Positions 1 to 10,600 of a stretch of DNA of 64,000 nt are shown piece after piece. Source of the DNA: Papaver somniferum (taxonomy: Eukaryota > Streptophyta > Magnoliopsida > Ranunculales > Papaveraceae). Made by a program: the position numbers and the translations under genes. Location of the stretch: positions 138,161,939 to 138,225,938 of the forward strand of contig NC_039359.1 of the NCBI RefSeq assembly GCF_003573695.1, written 5' to 3'. The notes under the pieces are model-generated. The model made no database searches and was not told where the DNA came from. It saw only the letters and a program-made list of their open reading frames with translations. Position 1 is the first letter of the stretch. Each line of letters starts with the position of its first letter.

Positions 1-81
1 AACGCCAAGACTTGGCCACGCCAAATGCTTCCACGATTCCAAACCCTAACTTTAGCCACGGAGCCAATCTTTAGCTTTGGC

Positions 82-230
82 CATGCCGCAACAACACTGG
101 CATACCGCTATGCCACGGCTACGCCATTACCATGCCGCAACATCACTGGCATACCGCTATGCCATGGCTACGCCATTATCATGCCACTATGCCATGGCTA
201 CACCACCGGCGTGCCATTAGCATCTTGCTG
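82..230. repeat. 49-bp tandem repeat, about three units
   Basis: A unit beginning CATGCCGCAACA recurs at 82 and 131, with a shortened third unit from about 180. Units share the pieces CTGGCATACCGCTATGCCA and GGCTACGCCATTA. Small overlapping ORFs across it are repeat artefacts. Confidence 0.8.
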
Positions 231-244
231 ACGCTACTGCGCTA

Positions 245-570
245 TGCAAAAAGATGTGGCCATAATCAATGGCCATCCTTCTTCATGAGATGCAATCACA
301 GCCATCCAAGTTCGCCACCGAACTGACGGACTTGTAGCAACTCTTAGGTGACCGACCGCCTATACCCAGCAGCCATGGATACGCCAGGCACCTCTTGCAC
401 CTTCGTGCTACTATCATGCACAAGTCATGCTGCAATGCCACTGCGCCATTATCAGGCGCCAACACAAGGTAGCCACGATCAACGACTATCCTTATTCATA
501 AGATACGATCTCGACCATCGAAGTTCGCCACCGAGATGGTAAGCTCGCGACAAGTTTTAGGCGACTAGCC
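245..570. repeat. Diverged duplication, offset about 213 bp
   Basis: About 110 bp starting near 245 recurs near 456. Both copies carry TTCGCCACCGA (311 and 524) and end in similar TTAGGTGACCGACC-like sequence. The 49-bp repeats and this longer duplication together suggest a locally expanded LTR segment. Confidence 0.6.
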
Positions 571-815
571 AAAATGAGCCTAGCATCACATGCTATTTAC
601 CTGCGGCAAGCCTCTCGATTTTAACTTGCCACACGTAGCAAAGTGCCATATGTTTTCCATGAAAACACTCGAGACATCAAAATATATCACAAACTGGGGG
701 ATGCTCATCAGAGTATTGGTCTGGCGGTTTACAACATGCGGCGTGCAATGCGCCCGTTACAAGAAAATGTCATGAAGTAGGATAATTAGTGGTGGTGAAA
801 AGTAACAGTGTAAAG

Positions 816-900
816 AATTCATTTCCTTCATCATGGAAGCGTAATGACTGGCGGTTACACGAATTCACTTCCCTCATCATGGAAGCATAACGTCTGGAAG
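816..900. repeat. 46-bp direct duplication
   Basis: CATCATGGAAGC occurs at 829 and 875 with similar flanking sequence on both sides. Confidence 0.6.
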
Positions 901-977
901 TTACACGTTACTCTTTTCTTCCACCACTCAATAGTTTCCACTTCCTACGAGACCAGGGTACGTTTCACTATGACTTG

Positions 978-987
978 TATAAATAGG
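978..987 (+). promoter_or_regulatory. TATA box, probable LTR promoter
   Basis: TATAAATAGG, a consensus plant TATA box, sits about 400 bp before the end of the LTR-like region. Use as a promoter is inferred from position. Confidence 0.45.
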
Positions 988-1390
988 TCTCACCTACTTC
1001 CACTAAATAACAAGTTTTTGGTCAGGAGAACAATACAACATTCATAAATCATCTGATAGCTTTTTCATCCAGCTAGCCAGTTCAACTTCCTGATACAAGT
1101 CATAAAACGCCCACACTTCCAGAATCAACTATTCTGCCTCAACACTTTCTTCGCTTCCCTCCCTAAGACCAACCCTTCTCCTTCACTTTGTGACCGAAGC
1201 AAGCCTGAAACGGCCATTTTTTGGTTTAGGCCAGGATTGTACAGATTGATCTCTCGAATCAAAAGTACTCCCGTGCAGTACATTGTTTATTATTTAGATT
1301 CTTTTCTCACCCACACACAACCAAGATTACCAAAATCAGCAGAAACGGTTTTCATCCTCAAAACCTGTTAACAAGGTTCTTGGGTCCGAG

Positions 1391-1992
1391 GGTTGGGATA
1401 AATTACTTGGTGAAGTTGGTAAAGTTTTTTTTGGAGGTGTCGTAGAAGTACGTATTGCAATGAAAAAATACGAGCTTAAGTCTGGGTATGTTCTTATTTA
1501 TATTAAGAATGAACCTAGCGGTTTCTATGTAAAGTGCCCAAAAGAAAATTTCCCTTGGGAGTGTAAGGATTGTGTTGTTGATGTTAAAAACAGAATGCTC
1601 AAGGTTAAGAAATATGTTAATGATCATCATTGTGGATTGGATGTCAAAGGAAATTACATAAGCTCAGCAGTAAATGTGTTTCTAGTTTGATCAAGGATGA
1701 AATCAGAAGTGATCGAAGTTTCAAAGCTTCTGATTTGTCAAAATTTTTTAAATCTAGCTATGAGATCAATGTGAAATATTACCAAGCTTACAATGTAGAG
1801 AGAGTGTATGAGGATATATTTGGTGATGATGTCATGTCGTATTCACATCTGGTGTGGTATGTAGATGCCATTCGCACCACAAATCCGGGGAGTTTGATTG
1901 ATTTTCAGGTTAAAATGTGTAAGAACCCTCAACCTCGCCAACGTTATTTGACTGGTTTAACGATGATCAAGAGACGATTAAGCCGATTATGA
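1391..1992 (+). pseudogene. MULE (Mutator-like) transposase, N-terminal fragment
   Basis: Two overlapping frames together resemble the N-terminal part of plant MuDR-type transposases. Frame 1 (1391-1690) holds the DNA-binding region, with CPKENFPWEC (a C-x8-C pair) followed by VNDHHC. Frame 2 (about 1630-1992) continues with KASDLSKFF, YYQAYNVERVYEDIFGDD, SYSHLVWYV and TTNPGS, the order normally seen before the catalytic DDE domain. A frameshift near 1660-1680 joins the two. The catalytic core, SWIM finger and terminal inverted repeats are absent, so this is a truncated dead copy. It may derive from an element or a domesticated MULE-like host gene; the fragment cannot tell these apart. Confidence 0.75.
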
Positions 1993-2225
1993 CTCGATTA
2001 GTTAATATAGATTTTAATTAATATACATTAATATAACACCAATTTAGATACGAAACTAGTGTTGTTGGATAGATCTCTAAGAGTTATGCGAAATGGACTA
2101 CTCGAACGTGTCAATCGGATACCGTACGAAGAAGATATCATCAGATTTGTTTGAAGGGCAAAATAGTCATTTTATAGTTTAGCCACCTTGGCAGCCCTTA
2201 TCGAAGAGCATTGGGTGCCCTTAGA
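1993..2225. other. No recognised feature (AT-rich)
   Basis: Intergenic-looking AT-rich sequence without a frame or a match to other repeats in the window. It ends at a breakpoint where copia LTR sequence starts abruptly. Confidence 0.5.
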
Positions 2226-3211
2226 GAAGATAATACTCATTCGAGATAGAAAACAACAAGATCAGAACACGCAACTACAGAGAAAATAGTTGGATCTGGC
2301 TTCACAATCCCAATGAAGTATTCAAGTCGTTAACCTACATGGTTTTGGAAAAACCTAAGGTCAAAGGAGAATCGACTCTAGTCGCAACTAGTATCACACA
2401 CGAGATGTTGGGATTAGGTTTCCCAGTTGCTAGAGTTCTCCCTTATATAGTCTTCAAATCAGGGTTTGCAATCAATGTTACCTTGGTAACAAAGCTTTCA
2501 ATATTCACCGTTAGACGAAAACCTGATTAGACTCAAGCTAATATCTTTCAAACGTTAGATCGAACTTATCTTGTTACACACATATGAAAAGTGACTTCAT
2601 TTAGATATGGGTAACCGTACCTAAACGTGTACATCTTTGTTGGCTCAACCATAGTTAACCGAAGTTAGCCATATGAACACTTTCATGTCAACCTTATTCA
2701 TCTTAACCATAACTAGTTCAAATGACTCAAACGAAACTATTTCTAGAGTTATTCAATTGTTTATACTCTCATAGAAGTATACAAGACACAATTGAAGCAA
2801 AATCGATTTTGATTCATTCGGATCAATTCATGACCATTATAGCCACGGTTTGCAAAAGATTGCATTACTTATTATATAAATGTATTAGTTCATGAACAAA
2901 CTGATTTTGGAACTTAACTTACTCAAGTATGCGCACGGGTACGCATACCTAAGTAGCCGAACTAAGTTTGGGTTCGCCAGTATGCGAACGGGTACGCATA
3001 CCACTTAATATAAACCAAACTCAACAGAAAATTCCGGAACTTGAACTTACGCAAGTACACATACCGGTATGCATATTATATTTCCCGGACTTCCAATAAT
3101 CAACCAGTACGCATGCGGGTATACATACTATGGTTCCCGGACTTGGATTACACATATGCAAGTACGCATACTGTGCTTATATCCAATCATGGTTAGGTGT
3201 TCTAAACTCTT
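2226..3211 (-). repeat. C0 3' LTR, distal part, truncated
   Basis: Matches the full LTR at 60029-62480 from about 60960 to 61880. It includes the LTR TATA box (minus, near 2442-2449) and the block of TACGCATACC-type repeats at about 2930-3175. The outer ~930 bp (U5 end) are missing; homology stops abruptly near 2226. It is interrupted at 3211 by G1 and resumes at 12372. The join is confirmed by the uninterrupted copy near 61870 (TCTAAACTCTTATTTCAATC). Confidence 0.85.
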
Positions 3212-3680
3212 TGTAGTTGCAGGAAATCCTACACTACACTCTTCATGTGATTTCATTATTAATCAACTCATTTTAGGTTTGTATTCTTAATTTTATTGAT
3301 TAATCTTTGGATGTTCTTACAAGAAAAGATAAAGAACTCAAGAATGATCTATGCTCTAAACTTTCTCTCTCCTATTTACTTGTTTCTTACTTAAAAAAGA
3401 TCTCTCTCTTCTTTACAACTCGAATGACTATTTATAAGGAAATACATAGTGGATGACAGCTAATCTTTCCTTTATTTTCGTATATGGTCTGCGACATTCT
3501 CGCAACCTTACAAATATTAATTTCGCAAACTCTCTGATTTTCGCAGGACTATCATATCTTTCTCGTGATCTTAGTTGTCGTCATTTATTTTATCATTTCT
3601 GGAATTGTTCTGCAACGCTTAAGTGTTGTGTCATTAATAATTTCGCTGAAACATTATCATTGCGATATTCTGATCCTACA
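3212..3680 (-). repeat. G1 3' LTR
   Basis: 469 bp, TGTAGTTGC...GATCCTACA on the plus strand. Aligns end to end with 11903-12371. The minus-strand TATA box TATAAATAG lies at 3428-3436. Confidence 0.95.
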
Positions 3681-3703
3681 TCTTGCCTCTTCTCATATCT
3701 TTT
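3681..3703 (-). promoter_or_regulatory. G1 polypurine tract
   Basis: On the minus strand a purine-rich run, GAGAAGAGGCAAGA, directly abuts the 3' LTR, where plus-strand DNA priming occurs in LTR elements. It is interrupted by one C. Assignment rests on position and composition. Confidence 0.6.
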
Positions 3704-3881
3704 CTACGAAGTAGAGAATGATGTGAGAAATATCGCAGCTGTTCTCCTCTTTATATTCTGCATTTATTACACGTATTCTATCTTCCATTTATTTCTCGAC
3801 ACGTCCTTTGTAACCGTTATTTTTTAACCGCTTATATCTTTCCGTATTAATCGTGTTTATTTTTTCGAGGAAAAATTCCCT

Positions 3882-3890
3882 CTATATATA
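3882..3890 (+). promoter_or_regulatory. TATA box of the antisense gene in G1
   Basis: CTATATATA lies 194 bp before the predicted start codon at 4084, with a CT-rich leader between. The same motif at the same place occurs in G2 (40812-40820). It faces opposite to the LTR promoter. Promoter activity is inferred. Confidence 0.6.
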
Positions 3891-4083
3891 TTCCTTTTCA
3901 CTCTCTTCTTCTTTCTTTTTATTTTCTCTGTAACTTCATCGTTTTTCTGCAAATTCCATTATTGCAACTTTTCTTCTTTCTTCTTCAACCTTTTTAATTC
4001 CTTCTTCATCCTCATACTATTTCTTCTGTAAATCTTCATAGTTCATAATTTCCTTCGAAACAATCTCCATGCTATTATCTTCC

Positions 4084-6351
4084 ATGGATTCATCAAGGTT
4101 AGTTTTCTTTTTTCTTCTTTATGAGCTTTTCTGAAATTGATATTGTTTATTGCTTTTGCTAAAATTGATCTTGTTTATTTCCTTAATTGATGTTGTTTAT
4201 GTGATTCCCATATTCTTGTTATTTCAGCAAAAGCGGCTCCAACACCAGATTTACAGTTCAGAACCCTAACATTCCCAAATCGCAGCATAAGTTGTTGCAC
4301 ATAAAAGAAAATCTGTGAATGAGAAGGTAGTAAGAAACATTATCCTTTTATAAGAACAATATTGTTGCCTATGTTTCTTATCTGGATTCTAATTCGCAGG
4401 GTGATAAAGATGTCAATAAACCTCTCAAGAAATCTCGCCACCTTAAAACTGTTCCAACCTCTGTTCCCTTTCACTTACTCATCTCTTCTAAATCTCATGC
4501 GACATCTTCGCAGGATAAACCTTTATCTCCAATTCGTGAAAAATCTGCCTCAGACTTCATTTCTTCAACTGACCTTTTAAAGACTGAAACTTCCCCTGTT
4601 GATCCTGCTGTGAATGAAACTTCTTCCCTTCCCATTGAGAATATTTCTCAACCTTCTATTTCTACCAGTTCTCTACCTCAGTCCCTTCTTCTTTCGAAAG
4701 AAACTGTGGAAGGGATAGATACTGCCTTCAAAGTCTTATCTGAGGTTCTGGATGATGTCAAGAAGTCTTCTACGGATCCTATCAAGTCTAATGTTTGCGA
4801 AATTCTGAGCAAGCATTTGGGTTCTGATAGAGCTGTTTCGCAGACAGCTTTGGAAAAAGAATGTAATGCTCTTCGTCTCGAAAATCAGAAGCTTCAGAAT
4901 GCTTTACTGGATCGTGACAATCTTCGCAAGAAGAATGATGAAATTAGAGGTATAATTTTCTTATCTGTGTCTTGAATTTACCTTTTTAATGGTTTTATCC
5001 TTCCCATACTTAATTATCCTTGAAATCCCTCTTTCGTATGTTAAGCTTTAAACCAGAAACGAACAATGGAGAGATACCAATTTGAATCTGCTGTTGAAGA
5101 AGCGCGTGTTGATAAAGAAATTTTTATGGATCAATATAACCAATTAGATAACCTCTATTCATATTCTCTTGATCATATAAATAATCTTACCAATGAAAAT
5201 ACTCAATTAATTCAAAGACAAGATTTATTAAGTAATGAAGTATCTTGTCTTTCTTATTCTTTAACTAAAGCTAATTTAGGGATGGAAACTTTATCAGATG
5301 AAAATAAAACCTTATCCCAAGAGAAGAGAACTTATTTAAATAAGATGGCGATATCCTCGCAACAGCTTAGTGTTCTTCAAAAAGTATGTGATGATCAAGA
5401 GCAATCTCTTCGCTCTTTGAGAAATGAACTTAAAGAAGTAACAGAGTCATCCCTCGCTGAAAGAGATACACTCATTCAAGGTAGAATAGCTTAAGTGTAA
5501 AGGCAAATCAGCTTAAAGAACAATATTCCAAATTAAAAGAATCTTATTCTTCTCTTGCAAAGAAAAATGCCTTTCTTATTTCTAAAGAGAAAAATCTCCA
5601 GTCTCGACTTAAAGGTTTAGTTGGAGATAAATTTGATGACGCAATGGATCGTTGGGAGAATAGTTGTCTGTCTTTGATTCAACACCTTATTTCGCAAAAG
5701 GAAGGTAGTCATAATATTTTGAATGCCTTAATTATCTTTTCTTTGTTATATCTCTCTGAACTCTTTATATTAATGAAATTTTGTATTCTATCTTTCGCAG
5801 AATCTGAGAAGAATCTTCATTCCTCTATTTCTGTTTTGGAGGCTAAATATGCCAAAATTCGCAAAGAAAATACATTGCTTGTCTCTACTCTTACTGGTTC
5901 TCGCGACTGAGCGGAAAGAAGACTTGATTATCTTGCTTATTTTAAGGATATTCAAGATTGGAATCATCAGAGAGCACTTCTTCACCAAGTTCATCTCCGG
6001 GCTGAGGTCCTTGTAAATGACATTCTATTATCCAACTCTCTTCCTCCTACATCAATTGATCCTTTAGAAGTAGATGATGATGAAGTTCCTCGTCCTGCTG
6101 ATAGTGATTATGATTACGAAAGAGGTGCAGAGGATAATTTCTTGGAAGATGAAGAAGAGGTTCCTTCTAAAGAAGTATATGCTGGTGTTAATCAGAATGA
6201 GAAAGAAATTTCTCCTGAAGAAGTAATTGCTGGCGATAATCAAGATGCTAGTCATGGCGAAGATCAAAACCGAAATGAAGGAGAGGCTTGCGAGAATATT
6301 GGCGAACAATTTTTGTCATCTCCTGCTACTGAAATTAACACTGAATCTTGA
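4084..6351 (+). pseudogene. Antisense five-exon coiled-coil gene carried by G1
   Basis: Lies between pol and the 3' LTR on the strand opposite to pol. Predicted exons: 4084-4097, 4228-4326, 4400-4949, 5046-5704, 5801-6351. Introns are 130, 73, 96 and 96 bp, all GT...AG. Phases match across junctions and match the G2 copy. The intact ancestor would encode about 624 residues: a Ser/Thr/Pro-rich N-terminal third, a long coiled coil (exons 3-5; e.g. ALEKECNALRLENQKLQNAL, then Asn/Gln/Glu-rich heptads) and an acidic C-terminus (EVDDDEVP, EDEEEVPSKE). No zinc knuckle, signal peptide or membrane span is seen. Lesions: a 1-bp loss in exon 2 (AAGTTG where G2 has AAGGTTG), a 1-bp loss near 5490 creating TAA, and CGA to TGA near 5908. 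Family and function are not recognised. Confidence 0.72.
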
Positions 6352-6618
6352 GCTTCTTATCTAGCTTTATTTTCTTGAACTGTGTTATTCTTATCACTTT
6401 TGAGAGTTACATTTTTCAACCGACTTTGGAGTCAACTTTTCCTTTTAATATTTTGTTGATAAGAAAGATAATGATTCTTGTGTATTGATTCCCATACTTG
6501 CCTCCCATTATCTTTCTTGCAAAAAAAATAATCTGTTACGAATACTTATAATTAATTTGTTTTATCATATGGTCTTATTTTTCCTTCCTAATTAAAGGTC
6601 TTATTATGCCACCTCTTG
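6352..6618. other. Spacer 3' of the antisense gene
   Basis: AT-rich, no frame. Probably 3' UTR of the antisense unit; closely matched at 43250-43518 in G2. No clear poly(A) signal could be chosen. Confidence 0.4.
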
Positions 6619-6957
6619 TCATTGCGACAAAATCGCAGGACGTCCTTGCACTTTCATACAAAAACCCATTGATCTTTTCTTAACTTTTTCTTTTTGTATT
6701 ATGACCTCTTCAGGAATGTTGCGACAATATGACAGGCCTAAATTTTCTTGCGAAAATAAAGCCCCATGACATTGTCGTCTTACGACAAAATCGCAGGACG
6801 TCTTCGCACTTTCATGCGAAAACCCATTGATCTCGTCTTATCCTTTTCTTTTGTATTATTGCCTCTTCAGGATTGTTGCACAAATGTGACAAGTCTTAAT
6901 ATCCTTGTGAATAAAAATCCTCATGACATTTGCGTCTTAAGACACTTATCAGCTCCC
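6619..6957. repeat. 158-bp tandem repeat, two units plus a partial third
   Basis: CGACAAAATCGCAGGACGTC occurs at about 6625 and 6783, and the segment CATGACATT...CGTCTTA recurs near 6765 and 6922. The short ORFs here are repeat artefacts. The same array is in G2 at about 43515-43855, so it predates both insertions. Confidence 0.75.
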
Positions 6958-7440
6958 TAATGGAGGGTGCCGCCCTTATCTCCCCCTGGTTGCCCCTTCA
7001 AGGAGGCGTACTTCTACCATACAAGGTTAGCTCCTCCCATCCAGTATTAACAACAACCAGTTGTTTTCGCAGCCTCTTATCCCTTTTACCTATAGGGCTT
7101 ATGGTTACGAGACTGCATCCTAAGTAGGGTTTTCTTCAGGCCGAGTGCATTATAAGCAAAGACTTGTCAAGAATGGCAAGGTACGCTTCAAACATCCCTG
7201 GCACTCTTGAGTCAACCGTGTACCTCGGCTCCTTGATCAGATCTTCACTCCTTTGGAGAGTTCTTATTACCTTAGTCACCCAACCCAAGTCATATGCTTA
7301 AGCTGAGAATCCAAGGTGCCTCTCCCGGATGGGCTTTATTGACCCCAAATCTCCATGACTCAGGTTCCGGTGGAGGTGTAGCCTTTCCCTGAGCCATGCA
7401 ACAGGTACCCCCTAATATGACGTACTTTAGGTCTTACATT
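6958..7440. other. GC-richer conserved non-coding block in G1
   Basis: About 480 bp, clearly richer in G+C than the surroundings, lying between the convergent ends of the antisense gene and pol. It has no sustained frame on either strand. By eye it differs from the G2 block (43857-44335) at only about 5 percent of sites. On the pol strand it contains AGGGGGTACCTG (7402-7413). A role in RNA processing, packaging or transcript termination is possible but not shown. Confidence 0.5.
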
Positions 7441-7614
7441 TTCCTCTTGTGAAATTTTATTCGCGAAATAAGGTGTACGCCATAAAGGTTCTCCCCTTTC
7501 TTTTATGTCATTGTTATGTGATTATCTCTGCGAAAATTTCGCACATCATGATCTTGTTTTGATATGAGTAATCTTGAAATTATTCTTTCAAAATCCATAA
7601 CTTCTCAAAGCTTC

Positions 7615-10600
7615 TTACGGATAATATTTTTTTAAGTACAACCTGTTCCATGGTCTGTCTAATCTATGACCAACATCTCTTCCTTCTGGATCCATTAATC
7701 TATAAGCTCATGTTCCAACTATCTCCTTAATGATGTAAGGTCCATCCCATTTTTTCGCTAATTTTCCACCATTTTCTCGCTTATATATAGGTGTTTCTCG
7801 CAGAACTAAATCTCCTGGTTGAAATTCGTGTATTTTGACACGTTTATTATATTCTCGGGCTAGTCTTCGCTGATAATTCTCCATATGTTGTAAAGCCTTT
7901 TCTCTTGTTTCTTCTAACTTATCAAGTTTATTTAAAATCAAGCCCGCACTAAGATTTTTCTCCCAAGCTTCTCTTTTTGTTGTCGGAATAACAACTTCCG
8001 TTGGTAACACCGCTTCAACTCCATATGTTAAATAAAAAGGTGACATTCCAGTAGCTTCTCTTCTAGTTGTATTATAAGCCCATACAGCATTATGTACTTG
8101 TTCGCACCATGCTCTGTGATTTCCTTCCAATTTCTTCTTTAATATATCTGCAATTGTTTTGTTTGTTGCTTCTACTTGCCCATTAGCTTGTGGATACAAA
8201 GGAGTAGATTTTCCACATTTTATCTTGAATGCATTAAGTAGCATTTCTATATTTTGTCCTTCAAATTGTTTCCCATTATCAGATACCAACTGTGCAGGAA
8301 TTCCGAATCTGCAAATGATATTTTCGAATATGAATGTAAAGATATCTTTGTCGCGAATATGTTGTACTGCCTTCACTTCTGTCCATTTTGTGAAATAATC
8401 TGTTGCGACTATTAAGTATCTTCTTTGTCCAGATCCTGGTAAAAATGGCCCCACAATATCTAAGCCCCACTTTCCAAAAGGCCATACACTAGTTGAAGAT
8501 GACAATGGAGCTCCAGGTGCATGTATTTTCTTTCCATGCCGCTGACAATCTTCGCAACGTCTTGATATTTGTTTTGCATCTTCATGCATGTATGGCCAGT
8601 AATAACCTTGCGTTTTTTCTCTATGTGCCAAAGATCTTCCTCCACTATGATTGCCAGCATCCCCACTGTGTAACATTTTTAGCACCTTTTCTCCTTCCTC
8701 TCGTGTCAAAAATCTGAGTGATGGTCCATTAAAGGACTTTCGGTATAACAACCCATCTCTTAATTCATAATTCGTTGCACGGCTTTTTAACTTGTGTGTT
8801 TCCAATCTATTTCTTGGTGTTTCTCCTTTCGCCAAATATGCATGAAGTTCCGTTCTCCAGTCTGCGATATTGTTCATTTGTTCTTCTTTTTCATTGTCTA
8901 TTATCATCACGTCCACGTCTTCTTCTTCTTTATTGATTGATGGTGACAAAAGTGTTTGTATTTTTATGCATATCGCAGTTGGATCTATCATCATGCTTGA
9001 GATGAAAGCAAAAGCGTCTGCGAGTCTTTTATCCTTTCTTGAAATGTGCCTCCATCTTATTTTTGGTATTTTCGCTGACAATTCTTCAACCAGCTTCTTA
9101 TATTTCTTCAAGGATGGTTCATTTGTAGTATACTCTCCCTTTATTTGGCGAATAACTAGTTTCGAATCACTAGTGATCCTGGCATTTTCTAGTTTCATTT
9201 CTATTGCGAATCTTAAAGCATGTACCACAGCTTCATATTATGTTTCATTATTAGTGGATGCAAATTCCAATCTGAATGAAAAAGCCATCTTTATTCCTTC
9301 TGGCGAAATTAAAACAATTCCTACTCCATTTCCTTCTCCATTTGATGACCCATCTACCAATATCTCCCATCTATTTGGTTCTGTTAACAAATCTTTTGGA
9401 TCTCCATGTTCTTCTTCTACCTCCATCATTTCTTCTACTGCTTCATCTTCTTCTAAAGGAAATTCTGCCAAAAAATCTGCAACAACCTGTGATTTTGGTG
9501 AAGACAAAATTTCATATTTAATATCAAAGTGGCCTACTTGTGCGTTCCATCTCTCCACTCTTTCTGATCTTTTAGAATTCTTCATCACTGATTCAATTGG
9601 TACCTTTGTTAATACCTTTATCTTGTGTGCTTGAAAGTATATGCGGAGTTTAAATGATGCATGAACTAATGCTAAAATTAATTTTTCAATCTTTGAGTAA
9701 TTCTTCTCGGCACTATTAAAAGTTTTGATAATGTAATAAATGGGTTTCTCCACTCCTGTGTCTACTCGCAATAACACAGCACTTAGTGCATGCGACGTCG
9801 TCGCAAGATAGATCAATAATTCTTCTCCTGATTCTGCTTTTTGTAAAATAGTTGTATTCATAAGATGTTCTTTGATTCCTTGAAAAGCTTTTTCACATTC
9901 ATCAGTCCATTTAAATTTTGCACCCTTCTTGAGTATATCGAAAAAATATTTGCATTTGTCTGATGATCGCGAAATAAATCTTCCCAGCGAAGCTAGAAGC
10001 CCATTCAACTTCTGTACATCTTTTATTGTTGCTGGTGTTGGCATGTCACGAACTGCTTGCACTTTTTCCGGATCAACCTGTATTCCTTCCTTTGATACAA
10101 TGTAGCCTAAAAATTTTCCCAAAGCAACTCCAATAATACACTTCTCAGGATTCAATTTAATGTTATATTGCCGCATTTGTTCAAAAATCTCCCTCAGGTA
10201 TTATACATGGTATTTAGCTTCTTTACTCTTTACTAACATGTCGTCCACATATACTTCTAATGTTTTGTGTATCCATTTTGCGAACACCTTCTCTACCATT
10301 CTTTGATATGTTGCTCCCGCGTTTCGCAAACCAAATGGCATTTTCGTGTAATAATATAAACCTCTAGGGGCAAAGAAAGCAGTATGTTCTTGATCTTCTT
10401 CAGCGAGAAGGATTTGGTTATACCCTTTGTACCCATCTAAATATGATACCCTATCATTTCCCGCTGCGGATTCCACCATTTGAGGAATATCTGGTAACGG
10501 AAAAATATCTTTGGGGCAAGCTTTGTTTAAATCAGTGAAATTTATGCAAATCCTGATTCCTTTGTTTTTCTTTGCGACAATGACCATATTCGCTATCCAT

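Larger units (their letters stand above)
1..1380 (+). repeat. LTR-like non-coding DNA of an unassigned retroelement (partial)
   Basis: No coding frame is credible; the short ORFs here are reads through tandem repeats. The stretch has an LTR-like layout: repeat-rich upstream part, a TATA box at 978-987, then a pyrimidine-rich downstream part up to about 1380 where MULE-like coding sequence begins. Neither a partner LTR nor a PBS is visible, so element type and ends are unknown. It runs off the left edge of the window. The LTR reading is inference from layout only. Confidence 0.4.

Noticed and set aside
25..326. Short His/Pro/Thr-rich ORFs at the left edge
   Set aside because: Produced by the 49-bp tandem repeat; overlapping frames are equally open.
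3453..3827. Plus-strand ORF of 124 codons through the G1 3' LTR (also 12144-12557)
   Set aside because: Starts in LTR DNA and has only hydrophobic low-information sequence. In the 12144 copy it runs on into unrelated C0 LTR.
5053..5062. Alternative intron 3 acceptor AAACCAG in the antisense gene
   Set aside because: Gives an immediate stop after joining, and G2 has CGG instead of CAG there. The TTAAG acceptor at 5045 keeps the frame in both copies.
8870..9634. Plus-strand ORF of 254 codons (and 46099-46479, 45766-46098 in G2)
   Set aside because: Exact antisense of the RNase H/integrase linker of pol, whose Glu/Asp-rich sequence reads as Ser/Phe-rich on the other strand. Pol has clear domain motifs; this frame has none.
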